NCBI GenBank assembly: GCA_003024785.1
Contig: PUQB01000403.1
Span: 62,001 to 126,000 of the forward strand
DNA: 64,000 nt
Origin: Selaginella tamariscina
Lineage: Eukaryota; Streptophyta; Lycopodiopsida; Selaginellales; Selaginellaceae
Direction: 5' to 3'
The notes under the pieces are model-generated. The model ran no database searches and had not been told where the DNA came from. It saw only the letters and a list, made by a program, of their open reading frames with translations. How positions within the stretch are numbered: position 1 is the first letter of the stretch; every line of letters starts with the position of its first letter. Both the position numbers and the translations under genes were made by a program. Positions 1 through 11,282 of the stretch are shown piece after piece.

Positions 1-165
1 GGTTTGAGTACATTGATATAACAACAATAGTAGCAATAACTTCACCATAAGTAGTGCATATGGTAGCTCATGCCTCAATTTTGATCAAAGGTCTAGTTTT
101 TTAGATTGTGAGGCAATTTAGACCCAATGCCATGGACCCCTAATTACAATTGAGAACCAATGCTA

Positions 166-2200
166 AAGTATCAATGTTTGTATCTTTATTGTGGCAACCC
201 TTGCCACATTGCAATCAACTACTTCAACAAGCTTTTAAGTAGAAGGAACAATTTTAAGGTTTTTAACAAGTTCATTAAGGATTTAAATAAGTAACTTCAG
301 CCAAGATTGGAGTCATTTGGGTGAATGTAAACATATGGCTTTATTTCGTTCTTTCAAATTAGTAAGCCTTTTGCAATAAAAATTAAACTTCATATGACCA
401 AGTGTTGCAAGGTAATGGCCTTGATTCTCTTGAATTTCAAAATTAATGCATGTTTCATGAATTATGACTTTGTTTGTTGTTCTTGAAGAAGCTTCCTTAT
501 AAGGTTATAGTTTCAGTACTAGTTGTTTCATGTGATGTTATTAAGAAAATAAAACATGTATAAATCACATTGGGATTCTTTAACATGATCAATAGTTCTA
601 AATACTATGTTATCCTTGGCATCTTGTTGTTTGAACTACACAACCTGAATGCTATTAGCATAAGTGGTGTTTTAAGGGTTAGATTTCAAGCCTTGAGCCT
701 CATCTTTGAAGCTCTTACATATCAACGTGATTCCCTTGAAAGAATTCATTTGAGAAGTTGAACAAGCCTTTGTTAGTCTTTGTTATGGTCATTAATCCAT
801 CACTCAAGTTGAGTTCCAACAAACTTGTTCTTCAACTCCTAGTCAAGTACACCCACTTTGTTGATGTGTTTGATAAAACTAAGGTTAGTAAGCTTTTAGA
901 ACAATGTTCTTACAATTGTTCTAGCAATTTCATGGAAGAAGCCTAGCCTCTTTAGGGTCTTAACCTTACTTTCTCCAGAATCTGTTCAATAAGTTCATTC
1001 CACATCTCCAACATGTGCTCATATAATTTTTTTTTTTTTAAAAAGAAAGATGGTTCATTATGGATTATCATGGACTCAACAAGATCACTTTACATAATTG
1101 ATACCATTTATAATAATCTCTTGGAACATCTTTCTGAAGTCAAGTATATTTCCTTGGTTTTGCAAATTTCTATCGTCAATTGATGAATGACTACTCTAGG
1201 ATTGTGTTATTGTCACAAGCTCACACAAAAGAACAAACAATTTGCATGAATGTTAGAGAAAAATGGCACATTTCAAGCTCTTAAGCATGTTTTCCCTTAT
1301 GCTCCTATCCTTGCTCTTTCATATCTTAATCAACCTTTTGTTATTGAAGTTGATGCATTATACTTTGCACTTGGTATTATTTTCTTACCTTGTGATATTC
1401 CACTCTCACAAGTTTTTGGTGATGAAGATGAACTATGAGGTATACGATAAAAAAATTTATATGTTTGGACTCGTTTGAGAAGTGAAGGCCTTTTCTTAAA
1501 GGTTATCTATATTAAGTTGTGGTTTACAATGACTACAAGAACCCCATGTACTTGCAAACATCATGGGTGTTGTATTGTTAGTGGTTCCATTGGGCTCAAT
1601 TCTTGGTTAAACTCAATTTCGTTGTCACATATCATTCAGGCTCTCAACAAGGTAAAGCAAATGCTCTATTAAGATGTTGCAATTCAACATTCAACAAACA
1701 TCATGTGTTCTTTTGGAATCAAACCATCTAAAGGCTTCAACTTCTATTGATTCAAGGTGAGTTGATTTTCATGGACTTTATCATCGATCTTTCCAACTCT
1801 AAAGAATTTGGTTCAATTTTAATTATGGTGGATAGGTTATCTAAGATGGCTCATTGCATACCATCACAAGCAAAGAGATTCTTGATCTAAGTGGTACAAA
1901 AGGTGTTTTGGCTACATGGCTTCTTAAAGAACATTGTTAATGATCATGAACCTTAGTTTGTTACAAAGTTTTAAAAATGATTGCTTGAGATATTCAATAT
2001 AAGTGCCGATTCTTCTTAGGCTATTGTTCACAAATTGACAATAAAAATGAACGTATTATCCAAATCTTGGAGCAGTACCTTTAGTATTTAACAACTACCA
2101 AACATGACAATTACATTAAACTTTTACCCATTGTAGAGTTCACATATAATAACTTGGGGCACATATTAGTTGTCATTCTTTGCAATTATTACATCTAAAT
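166..2200 (+). mobile_element. Degraded Ty3/gypsy retrotransposon (gag knuckle to integrase remnants)
   Basis: Pieces of a Ty3/gypsy polyprotein appear in correct order but in shifting frames. A nucleocapsid-type knuckle (LYCGNPCHIA) lies near 175-220, with its first two Cys spaced by four residues and the last Cys changed. A protease tail (VILGILLFELHN) lies at 600-650. The pre-RT segment (VDVFDKTK) is near 860. The RT finger DYHGLNKIT is at 1060-1090, the RT tail FLGFANFYRQLM near 1150-1190, and the RNase H start (PFVIEVDA) near 1330. An RNase H end resembling SGSQQGKANALLR is near 1635, integrase core DFIIDLSNS and MVDRLSKMAHCIP at 1774-1860, and a late integrase motif (VEFTYNN) near 2135. 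The YxDD core of RT is missing. Stops and frameshifts throughout mean the element is dead. Family level is confident; clade is not resolved. Confidence 0.8.
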
Positions 2201-2280
2201 ATGGCACGCACCTAACTCTCAATGTGAATATTGTTCATGTCATTGTTTAACTATGAGCATAGGTGGCAAATGAGCTTTCT

Positions 2281-3606
2281 TTACAAGGTTCATTAAGAGG
2301 GGGTTCCAAAGGTAGCAATTGGCAAGTGGATGTTTGTGCTCACATAAGGGTGCTAAGCTTTGAGAACATTGTTCAAAGGAGATATGTTTGGTAAATGGTT
2401 GTGCTTATTGAAATGTAATGAGAAATAATCCTACTTAGTGTACTTAAGTCTTTAAGGGTAGTTTGATTGATTATCATTACATACCTCAAGAAACTCTAGG
2501 TGGATATCAAACTTACCTTTAAAAAAGCCTAGTTTGTGTTGTCAATGCACACCCTTTGTGCTACTTTCGGCTTGTGGGGCTATGTCACATCCTAAGGGTA
2601 AACCTATCCTTAGCCACACTTTTGTGATAGGGTGGGGGCTAACTCTCTTTCATTTGGTAACTTGTTCGCACTCTTGGAGGGTCTTAGTTGAGTACATGTT
2701 CCATTAGTCTTCAACCTTCTCCTTCACGTCAAGGTAAAAGTGACTGACATGGATCTTGACTTACAATGTGAGCACCCTTGTTTAAGTATAAGTGTGGGAT
2801 CACGACAGGTGGGTTATTTTTACCATGTTCTTTAAGATTCACAAAGAAGGGTTTTAACGGTGGCATATGGTGAGCTGCATATGTACAAGTGGCATTAGGT
2901 GGATGCTTTAGCAAACACTTAAAATATGATCCCTTGGGCCATATCATGGTTCAATGTTGAAGGGTTATTGATTTTGGAAAGTAGATGTGCTTGTGCTTGC
3001 ATAGCTTTGGGCAGATTAAGTCACATAACCGTGTGTGCTTGATGGCACACTTAGCTAGGGGAGTTACCTTGAGGGTTTGGAACGTGTCCATGGGTTGAAC
3101 AACTTAAACTCATTAGAATGGGTTCTTTTGTGAAGTACTTGCGTGGTCGTATGCTTAGGGTTCAAACTTAACCTTAAAGGTTTTCTTAGCATAATACTCA
3201 TGTTCGCATAAAGGGCAGACTCATGGTTTCATTAACCCTAGGTTTAAAATATAGTCATGTTACCCCACATGGTTCCACATGGGTTGTACATTTTAATGAG
3301 AGGGGTGCCTTAGTCTTTGTCCTAAAGATATATGTGGAAGCACATTCCTCTTTGGTAAAGTTAGAGCATGAGCATATCTAAGTCTCATAGTTCTAGATCC
3401 TAAGTTTACTCATGTATTTTCTAAGGTTAAGAGGGTAGTCACTTTAGGAGACATAGACCTAAGTCTCTTGCCTACTTGGGTATCAAACTAGACTCTCATG
3501 ATTGCCTAAGAAGACTTAACATTGCGCACACATGATGATGACGTCGAATGGCCACTTGATAACCATTTGTTACCATGTGTCAGCCCTTTTGGTAAAAACT
3601 TTGACA
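2281..3606 (+). repeat. Degenerate LTR, probable 3' LTR of the preceding element
   Basis: This stretch aligns by eye with the solo LTR at 6518-8181. Shared landmarks include the tract around CTTAGTGTACTTAAGTCTTT, a GTTGTCAA segment followed by GCAC, a motif near GGGTGCTAAG, and the terminal part CGAATGGCCACTTG followed by an end reading ACTTTGACA. It directly follows integrase remnants, as a 3' LTR should. The start is not sharp and no TGTCATAG start was found, so the left edge is approximate. Confidence 0.6.
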
Positions 3607-4810
3607 TTTAATATTGGAGCTTTTGTTTCTCAGTCATTCAAGGAGTTAAATGTAGGAAGCCTCTATCTTAGTCATGGGTATAGACTCCAGTATCAAGGTA
3701 GCAACTTTTATGTTGTGTGCAAGGTTTAAATTAATTTACACTTTCATGACAATTTAATTTGTTTTAACTTACAAACTAAGTTTTTTAAAGCTGGCTATGT
3801 GATATTTGAATTCTACATATTTTGAATTTTTTTTTTCTTTATAATGTATGACTTGGGAGTAGCACATGATTTAAAAACATAATCTTGATTGAGTTTGACT
3901 TAAATTAAATTCAATGTTAGTTTTGACAATAGTGTTCAAATGAGAAAAGACTTGTGTTCAAATGTGCATTTTTACTGTGAAGAAAGGGACATATTTAAAC
4001 ATGAGAGACATTTTAATTGAAATTGCAAAATGAGTTATCATTAGAGCACATAGTGTTGATATAAGAGTAGTAGGGCATAGTGTTGAACTTATGATACTAC
4101 AAAAAGTTATATGTATTAATATATAATGAAAAATGACAATGTAGTTTAAATATTGTATGATGTTCCCATTATTTCGATAAGTAACATTTGATTCATTGCA
4201 TTGTCAAATGATTTGAACATGTATAACACCAAACTTTAGTTAGTCGTGAGCATGCACTCAATATGTGATGATGACTAATATGAATATGCTAGTTAATGTT
4301 TCAGCTCATGTGGGATTATAGTTCATGTAGATGGCATGCTCTACCTTATACAAAATGATCATAACATATGTTTACATTCTAATTTATTGAAGATGAAAGC
4401 ACTTATATGGTGAAGGCATTTAGCATAGACATATGCATTTCATTTCTAACTTAGAAACATGGATATTGTAATTTGGGGGTGATTGGTTGAGCTTTTGATC
4501 AAGGTTGGTTATAATAGGAGTTTTGAGTTAAGGGTCTTCATCTTCAAGTATAAGCTAAGCAAGGCAACTTGCTAGTTTTAAATAATGGCCGAGAATGTGG
4601 ATGATGCATGAATGTTTGAGTATATGTTGAAGGTTTTGGTACATGTACCTTCCTTAGAGAGTTGGTATACTATGAGATTAGAAAGTTGGCAATATTTGAA
4701 CCAGTTTTTGTAATTATGCACGATGGTTACAAATGTTTGTACATGGTAATTTAAAGTACAAAGTTTGTTTATTTGGTCCTCTAGAATGTTGAAATGTGGA
4801 ATTTTTAACT
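3607..4810. other. AT-rich DNA, no recognisable gene
   Basis: Only short open frames without family resemblance occur here. I see no LTR landmark, tandem array or structural RNA signature. It is probably decayed repeat or intergenic DNA. Confidence 0.5.
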
Positions 4811-4919
4811 TAAGTTTTGATGGTTGGTCACACTCATGAGGATATTTATGCATTATTCAAGGGCTTCATGCTTTTCAAAAGTGGAGAGGATGGAAAGCCA
4901 CTTGTATTAGAAGGATAAC
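4811..4919 (+). pseudogene. DUF7869-like gene fragment with internal deletion
   Basis: One frame reads LMVGHTHEDIYALF and then directly FMLFKSGEDGKPLVLEG, ending in a stop. In the near-full gene at 17908-20938 the same two motifs (VGHTHEDIDAFFS and LMLFKSGENGKPLLPEG) are about 110 codons apart. The fragment therefore carries an internal deletion. It is the third DUF7869-type remnant in the window and the only one on the plus strand. Confidence 0.7.
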
Positions 4920-6339
4920 CAAACCCTACCCAAAGGACCTTGGTGGTGGATTTAGAAACTTGAACTTCCTATAAAGTTATTGTGACTTTAAATTGATAGT
5001 GATTGACTTAGATGTTGCTAAATATTTTCACTCTTGGATGAGCTTGCAACTTTGGCTTCTGATCTTCTTCTTTAATATACAATTTGTCAAGAAACATGCC
5101 ATAAACAACCTTTTCCCTAATTTCCCCACTTAAGTTAGTCAACAACCATAATTTAAGACCATATGGCATGTATTACCTTTAAAATCTTACACTTCATTTC
5201 ACTTTAATAGATTTTGGTGTCCTTGTTGAACTTTAAAAGTTCTCCATCAAGGTGTTGTTTACTTTAAAGGAGAAAATATAGCCCAATAGATACTATAGAC
5301 AAGACTTTGGTAGCCAACCATCTTTTAGAACATCACCAAGGTGCATCAATTACCAATGAATTGGACAACCAACATCTAACCCAAGGCATAGAGTATCATC
5401 CATCAATAGCAATGTTGGCATTTGAGAAGTGGACTATAACAACATCCGAATAAGATTTGGCTGTTTATTGGAGCTAGTCAAACCATGGCAACCACTTTAT
5501 CAATGAGACAATTTAGGAACTCATTAGCATGTTTGTCATCAAGCATTGTATGTTCACAATTTACTATCCCATGGAATGGTCAAGAGGAGTCCACCAACAA
5601 GATGTTGGTAACCATTCTTATGATGATATGTCATAAAAAAAACCTTGATGGCTAGAGGAGATGTTAATGTCCATTCTCTAAGCATATCGAAAATGTACAA
5701 GCACAATTAGAGTCAGCCATCTCATAAAGGCTGGAACATCTCGAGCAATTGGATGAGGCACATTCATAATATAGAAAATCTGGAAGATTTGCTAAGAGGA
5801 ATTGAAGTGGTGAAGAGACAACAAGAGAAAGGTCCAAATGTACAAACCAGAACAATGGGTCTTGTGGTACAAAATCTTAGGAACTTTGAGTTCATATCTT
5901 AATTTGACTCCTCGAATGACTACAAAACATAGTAGGCTTCAATACTAAATGTGACATGAAGGGCCAACACATGACAACCCTAAACCAACCAAGAGGTTGT
6001 TTGGCATCATCACCATGTGTGAGTAATGTCAAGTCTCCTAGGACAACCCTAACAACCCCTAGGCCAATTGCCTCAATCAAGCAAGAAACTTAAGGTAAGT
6101 CTCCTAGAGTGTCTACTTTTAAAACCTTGGAGGCTATCCCTAATAAACTTAAAAGCCTATCCCAAGAGACCTAAACAAGATCACCCTTAACCCCACCAAG
6201 AAGACATGCGCTCCACATATATGTGACAACATCAACCTAACACCTTGAGAAATTAGGGTAATGAGGGATAACCTAACTCACAACTAACTATTATGGGTTT
6301 GTGTGGGTTAGTAACAATCATATGTGTAAACAAGTTTAC
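4920..6339. other. No recognisable gene
   Basis: Moderately AT-rich DNA with short open frames. A plus-strand stretch near 5680-5870 reads like a polar, possibly coiled-coil peptide broken by stops, but I recognise no family. Confidence 0.4.
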
Positions 6340-6517
6340 TAAAGAAGTTAGTTAACTCTCTAGATGTGACATTCTCGATCACAAGGGTGCAGATTTGCAA
6401 ATAGTAAAGGGTAAGGATTGGGCAATCTTGCATTAAAAGTTAGGGTAGCACAATGCATGTGCCTTGACGACAAAAGCTAGGCTTATGTCGGACAAAGGCC
6501 TCTTTGCTCGCCCCACA
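6340..6517 (-). repeat. Reversed chromovirus-type LTR, left part (split by insertion)
   Basis: It matches part of the reversed LTR at 9756-10517, for example the run from ACTCTCTAGATGTGAC through the GCCTTGACGACAA segment. It breaks off exactly where the forward solo LTR starts at 6518 and resumes at 8182. The two parts are halves of one older LTR. Confidence 0.7.
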
Positions 6518-8181
6518 TGTCATAGTTTTTACTATGACTCAGCCCTTTATTTTGGACGTTGACTGTTGTTACCTACTGCACTATGTTGATGGACCCTAAA
6601 TGTAGTGAGAAACAGTCCCGCTTAGTGCACTTAGGTGTTTAGGGGTAGTTCGGCCGGCTATCTTTAGATGTCGCGAGAAACTCTAAGCAAAAGTAACACT
6701 TACCTTCTAAAAAATCCACCCCGATTTTGACATTCTAGTTAAGATGAGTTTAACATGTTAAATAGGGTTAGGAACACCCCCAGGGTTGCCCTAACCCACG
6801 CCCTAAAACCCCCACCCATTGGGTAGGGGTTAATGTACAAACTCATCTCATTAACTAAGGGGCTGGCATTCTATGCCAACCCCACTTACACATACAAAAC
6901 GACCGGGGGGGGGGGGGAGGGCTCCGTCACATAAATAAGGTAGAGTATGTAGGAGTGAGGGTTTCTGGGTTCATAACTGAGCTTGTTACTCTTCTCCCGG
7001 TGCAAACTCTAACTTGTGTTGTCAAGGCACAACCTCTATTATGCCGCCCTACCTTCCAGTATGTCCCACCTTCGGGGTAGCTTACCCTTATCGTTGGCGA
7101 ATCCATGCCTGGTAGGTCTTATCAGAATGCACGTTCTAAGAGGCAAAGGTTGAGGCTTGTCTTTAGCCTCCTCCTCCACATCAAGCTAGGGGTAGCACTC
7201 ATGGCCAAGCAAGGCACATCCGTGTCCTTGAACAACTGTGGGTGTGGGATCTTGTTTGACAGTTTCATATTATTAGTTCCTGAGGGTTCACTAAGGTGTT
7301 CTAGAGTTGGTATTTAGGAGCCACATTTGTGGCACTTGGTGCAACTCTTAAATCTAAGGCTATGACATGAAAGCCCACATCAGAGAGGTAGTGTCACATG
7401 GAAATGTGACACTTGGCTAAACGTCACATGATACAATGCCCGAGGCACGCCCTTTGGGGTTATGTCATGAGCTTGTACTAAGGGGTTGAATACTCTGACA
7501 AACAGGCATGCTTGTGCTCGCACTAGGGTGCTAAGCCTTGGGCATTTGCTCAAGGGAGGTTAGGTCTCGTAACTAGGTGTGCTTAGGCACACTTGGAATC
7601 CAAGGGTTGAACAACCTAAGCTTGTTAGTAGGAGCCTTTTCGTGAAGCACTCGCAAGGTCATGTACTTAGGGTTTTCCAAACCTAGCCTTAGGGAGTTTG
7701 CTTAGTAGAACACTCATGTCCACCTATGGCACACACTCGTGTCCTCACTAAGTACTAGCCCTAGGTCTAGGGTATGACTTGGCCACCCAAACCCTTAGGG
7801 GCTAGTCGTGGTTCAGGGTACCTCTTGTCGCCCTAAAGGGGTTTGTACTCCCGGATGAGGGTGATTCCTCAAGGGTAAGTGACGATGCCTTAGCTCTGTC
7901 ACGGGGTATGTGTAAGATACATCTCTTTTGTGGGGTTAGAGCATGAGCCTATCTAGGTCTATTGGGATAGGATTCTAAAGTCTACTCGGGTTATCCTCTA
8001 AGGTTCATGAGATGGTCATTCTAAGGGACTTAGGGTAGGACTCTAAGTCTTTTGCCTAATTAGGCCCCAGAGTCAGACTCTTAGGGTTATCTTGTAAGAC
8101 TTAGCGTTGCTCACACGGGATGATGATGCCGAATGGCCACTTGGTAGCCACATGTTGGCCCTTTGGGTTAAAACTCTGACA
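6518..8181 (+). repeat. Complete solo LTR (about 1.66 kb) nested in an older LTR
   Basis: It starts TGTCATAGTTTTTACTATGA and ends AAACTCTGACA, the same termini as the full chromovirus LTRs at 42560 and 48789. The first half is similar to those LTRs, including a poly-G tract near 6905 and the motif CACATAAATAAGG near 6928. The second half matches the LTR remnant at 2281-3606. It is longer than the 0.97-kb LTRs, so it may belong to a related subfamily or be a composite. CCCAC occurs at 6512-6516 and 8182-8186, a likely 5-bp target duplication offset by one base on the left. Confidence 0.75.
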
Positions 8182-8511
8182 CCCACTTACTCTACTTAAT
8201 ATATGTGACATACCATTTACGAAAATGAGTTAGCACCAAATGCTAACCTTACCCCAAGGGATTAGGTAGGAACCCTAGGGTTAGGTGAACCCTAGGGGTG
8301 TTTAACCTTATATGACACACCCAACTCATTCAACACAACTGCAATTCCAAATTATATCCTAGTAAGAGGGAGGAATCTAGTAATTGCTGATAACTACCCT
8401 TAAAGAACCTAAGTGGACTAAGAAGTGGGTTGTACTTCTATAAAGTTTATAATGTAGTTTACTAGGGTAATAATAGTTACTCTCCAAAGTAAAAAAGTAA
8501 TAACTATAACA
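8182..8511 (-). repeat. Reversed chromovirus-type LTR, right part (split by insertion)
   Basis: Continues the reversed LTR interrupted at 6517. It contains the reversed CACATAAATA-type region, the CCTAGGGTTAGG tracts, and a degenerate LTR start reading TGTTATAG on the minus strand at 8511. Confidence 0.7.
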
Positions 8512-8830
8512 CAATTCTTCACCTTTAAAAATGTCAATGTCCTCATTGACATCCAGCTTTAAGACTAAATTATGTTAAGAAAAATTAATCAAAATTAACA
8601 TCTATCACTTTATATTGAGTTCATATACTCTATTACCTCCTTGCACATAACGCTAAACCAACTACTTTCAAAACCGCCATTTGCTGAGTCATTAACTCAG
8701 TTGACAAAGACACCATATGTGCCATGAAGTCACTTGGAACATTTGCACATTTACAAAGTCTGTCATGTGAACACATATAACAAATTGGTTAATTTCTTTA
8801 ATTTTTAACTAAAATTTTATGTAGATGGAT
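8512..8830 (-). other. Chromovirus 3' untranslated region remnant
   Basis: Sequence just inside the reversed LTR matches the segment between chromodomain stop and 3' LTR in the other chromoviruses (13047-13424 and 48416-48788). An example is the TGTCAATGTCCTCATTGAC tract. No coding portion of that element remains beyond it. Confidence 0.65.
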
Positions 8831-9755
8831 TCATACTCACTCCAATTGGGTATGCTAATGCATCACCATGCACTACCCAACGTAACCTTCATGTTCAATA
8901 GATTTTCCACATTAAAGTATTCTCACTTATATTCTTCCCTCCCTTAGTGCTTCAACAAACTCGTCACTCCTTTGAGAAAGGGGTTTGCTATTATACCTAT
9001 CCATACTTGTCATAAGTCCCTCATCTATCCCAAATTAGTGTATGGCTATGCTAGACTTTTATCGAAATTGAATTTAAATTTTCTCCTAATAACTAACTCA
9101 TATTGATATGTTAATCTGGTCAAATGTGATTCTATATGCACATGGTTGTACAAATTATTAGGATTAGCTCGATCACTTGATTACCATGTTCACTTGATTA
9201 CCAAAGCTCGTCCTTATCAAGTGACGTACTAATGCTGAGCGTAAGTACAATATCCCTCATTTTATATGCTTTTGCATCACTGGCTAATTTAGGGAGCAAA
9301 CATAAGAGAATTGACATTTTGTGAATTGACATGGAAACTCATAACTTATCCCTAGTGCCTCAATCAACAATATTAAATATCATTTGTCTTAATTAACACA
9401 TTTAATGAACTAGGTTCATTTAATAATTTTTAACTTATATTACTACATTTAAAATACTGAAATTTAAAACTTAATTTTTACAATAAGAGTCTTTTAAAAC
9501 TTGTAAAAGTGAATGCCTATAACAATATATCTATTTTCAACTTTTAAACTAATCACATAAACATTTTCCCCAAACATATAGCATCTCCACTAATTTATTA
9601 TGCTAAGCAAGATTTTGGTGTATATTGATAATGCAATTATTCATGGAATGAGGTTAATTTAGAGACCAACACCTGGGTTTCTCGCACCTTCCCAGCGAGG
9701 GCCTTGTGCATTCCCGTCGTGCCCCTGGCTGGCCCCTGTACTCAACAAGGGAGAT
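8831..9755. other. AT-rich DNA, no recognisable gene
   Basis: No gene, LTR terminus or tandem array recognised. The last 100 bases (9655-9755) are much more GC-rich than the rest and may be the edge of another insertion. Confidence 0.4.
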
Positions 9756-10517
9756 TGTCAGAGTTTTTAACTGGTGCCACGAAGGTGGCCTGCTATATGC
9801 CAACTCTGGAATCCTTTTTGGAAACCCCCATGTTATCTGGTAAAGTACTTGTGTTAGGAACCCATCACTCATACCTCCAATTGGCCAAGTCCACGGTCAA
9901 GGCTCACCTCATGAGTTAGGATGTGTGGGCTAGCCAGTATCATTCGTGGCTTGGCGTGGATGAGGCGGCCAGAGCAAGGCCACATCCACTAGACTTGCAG
10001 AACGAACTTAGGCAATCCTTTCAAGCTTATGAGTGAGTTGACAGTCCCAAGAATTTACTAACTCTTTGGACGTGACGTACCCGGTCATAAGGGCAAAATC
10101 ATGCCAATGATAAGGGTAGGCTAACTCAAAGGTGGGACATACCCTTATTGTGTGGAAGTTAGGGTGGCACAATAAAGGGTTGTGCCTTGACAACATAAGA
10201 TTAACTTACACCAATAAGAGAATAATGAGCTCTCTTTTGAACCCATGAACTCTCACTACATATACTCTACCTTATTTATGTGATGGAGATTCCCCCTCCC
10301 CCCTTCCTAATTGAGTAAGTGGGCTAGCACGAAATGCCAGCACTTAACATCAAATCAAAGGAGAGTTTTCTAGAAGGTAAGCGCTACCTTTGCATAAAGT
10401 TTCTCGAATATCTAATGATAGCCAGTGCACTAACATTTAGGGTTCGTCACATAATTCAATACGTAATAATAGTCAACCTTCAAAGTAAAGGGTCATGTCA
10501 TAGTAAAAACTATGACA
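9756..10517 (-). repeat. Solo LTR of the chromovirus family
   Basis: On the minus strand it starts TGTCATAGTTTTTACTATGA (at 10517) and ends AAACTCTGACA (at 9756). The body shares the LTR landmarks of the full element: the CACATAAATAAGG-like motif, a poly-G tract and a GTTGTCAAGGCACAA-like segment. No primer-binding site or coding sequence follows. The flanking pentamers (GAGAT and AGGAC) do not match, so the target duplication has decayed or the LTR came from recombination. Confidence 0.75.
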
Positions 10518-10635
10518 AGGACTAACTTTTTAAGCTAACCTAGTATCTTAACTTTTTATTCATTGATGTATCTAATGAACTTAAATTCTTAAAGGGAAAT
10601 TAATGATGACCATCAAATCATGAGTTAAACCCATC

Positions 10636-11282
10636 AGGAAATGGACACCATAAGAAAAATAAGTGTGATTGTCTTAAACACACCTTTGGCAATAAGCATA
10701 GCAATAAGCATTAACAAGTATATCTAGAAAATAAAGTAAGTATGAGCTTGAGAAACCCTCAACTGAAATGATTTATCTATTTTTGTTTTCGCTTACATAA
10801 TTGTCCATATGTAAAGGTAAATAATGAGAAAGTTTGTTTGATGTTGACAATACTTGTACTATGTCTGAGCTAGATCTTCCATTGAACCAAAACTCTCAAC
10901 ATGGCCATTTGTTTTTTGTGTAGGTTATTAACAATGCCTCTCATATTCCCAAGTAGCCTCAAGTGCAAATATGTTCATGAGAGCATTGTAAAAAGGTTGG
11001 AGGTGTTGTTTCTTCACTTTGAAATCACATATAAGACTTATCTGTGAGTGGGCTTAAGGTTTCTGGAACATATGGTCAACAACCCAATAGTGAAATTGGA
11101 GTCACTAGACTAATGTGGAAGTGAAAACTATCTATATAATTCACAATCATGTCCATGTGTTAGCACACATGTTAATGAAATCAGAACTTTTATGACATTT
11201 CCAATGCACTTTAGTGTTGCAACTAACTTTAAAATGCTAGTCTTTGAATGATCCATGTTGTCGTGGATCAAGCACATGTATT
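10636..11282 (-). pseudogene. DUF7869-like gene fragment
   Basis: It aligns closely with the middle of the near-full gene at 17908-20938. The minus strand reads CLIHDNMDHSKTS, then a conserved region with VLTHGHDCEL, and later the VFETITLSFLM-like segment. It keeps the same small intron position as the longer copy (around 10720-10780). Several stops and frameshifts are present. At its 5' side it is fused to retrotransposon DNA at about 11282. It is a decayed duplicate of a transposase-like gene. Confidence 0.7.

Noticed and set aside
9654..9872. Overlapping opposite-strand open frames at the edge of the solo LTR
   Set aside because: They run into LTR sequence, have no homology and lie on a GC-rich edge; treated as chance frames.
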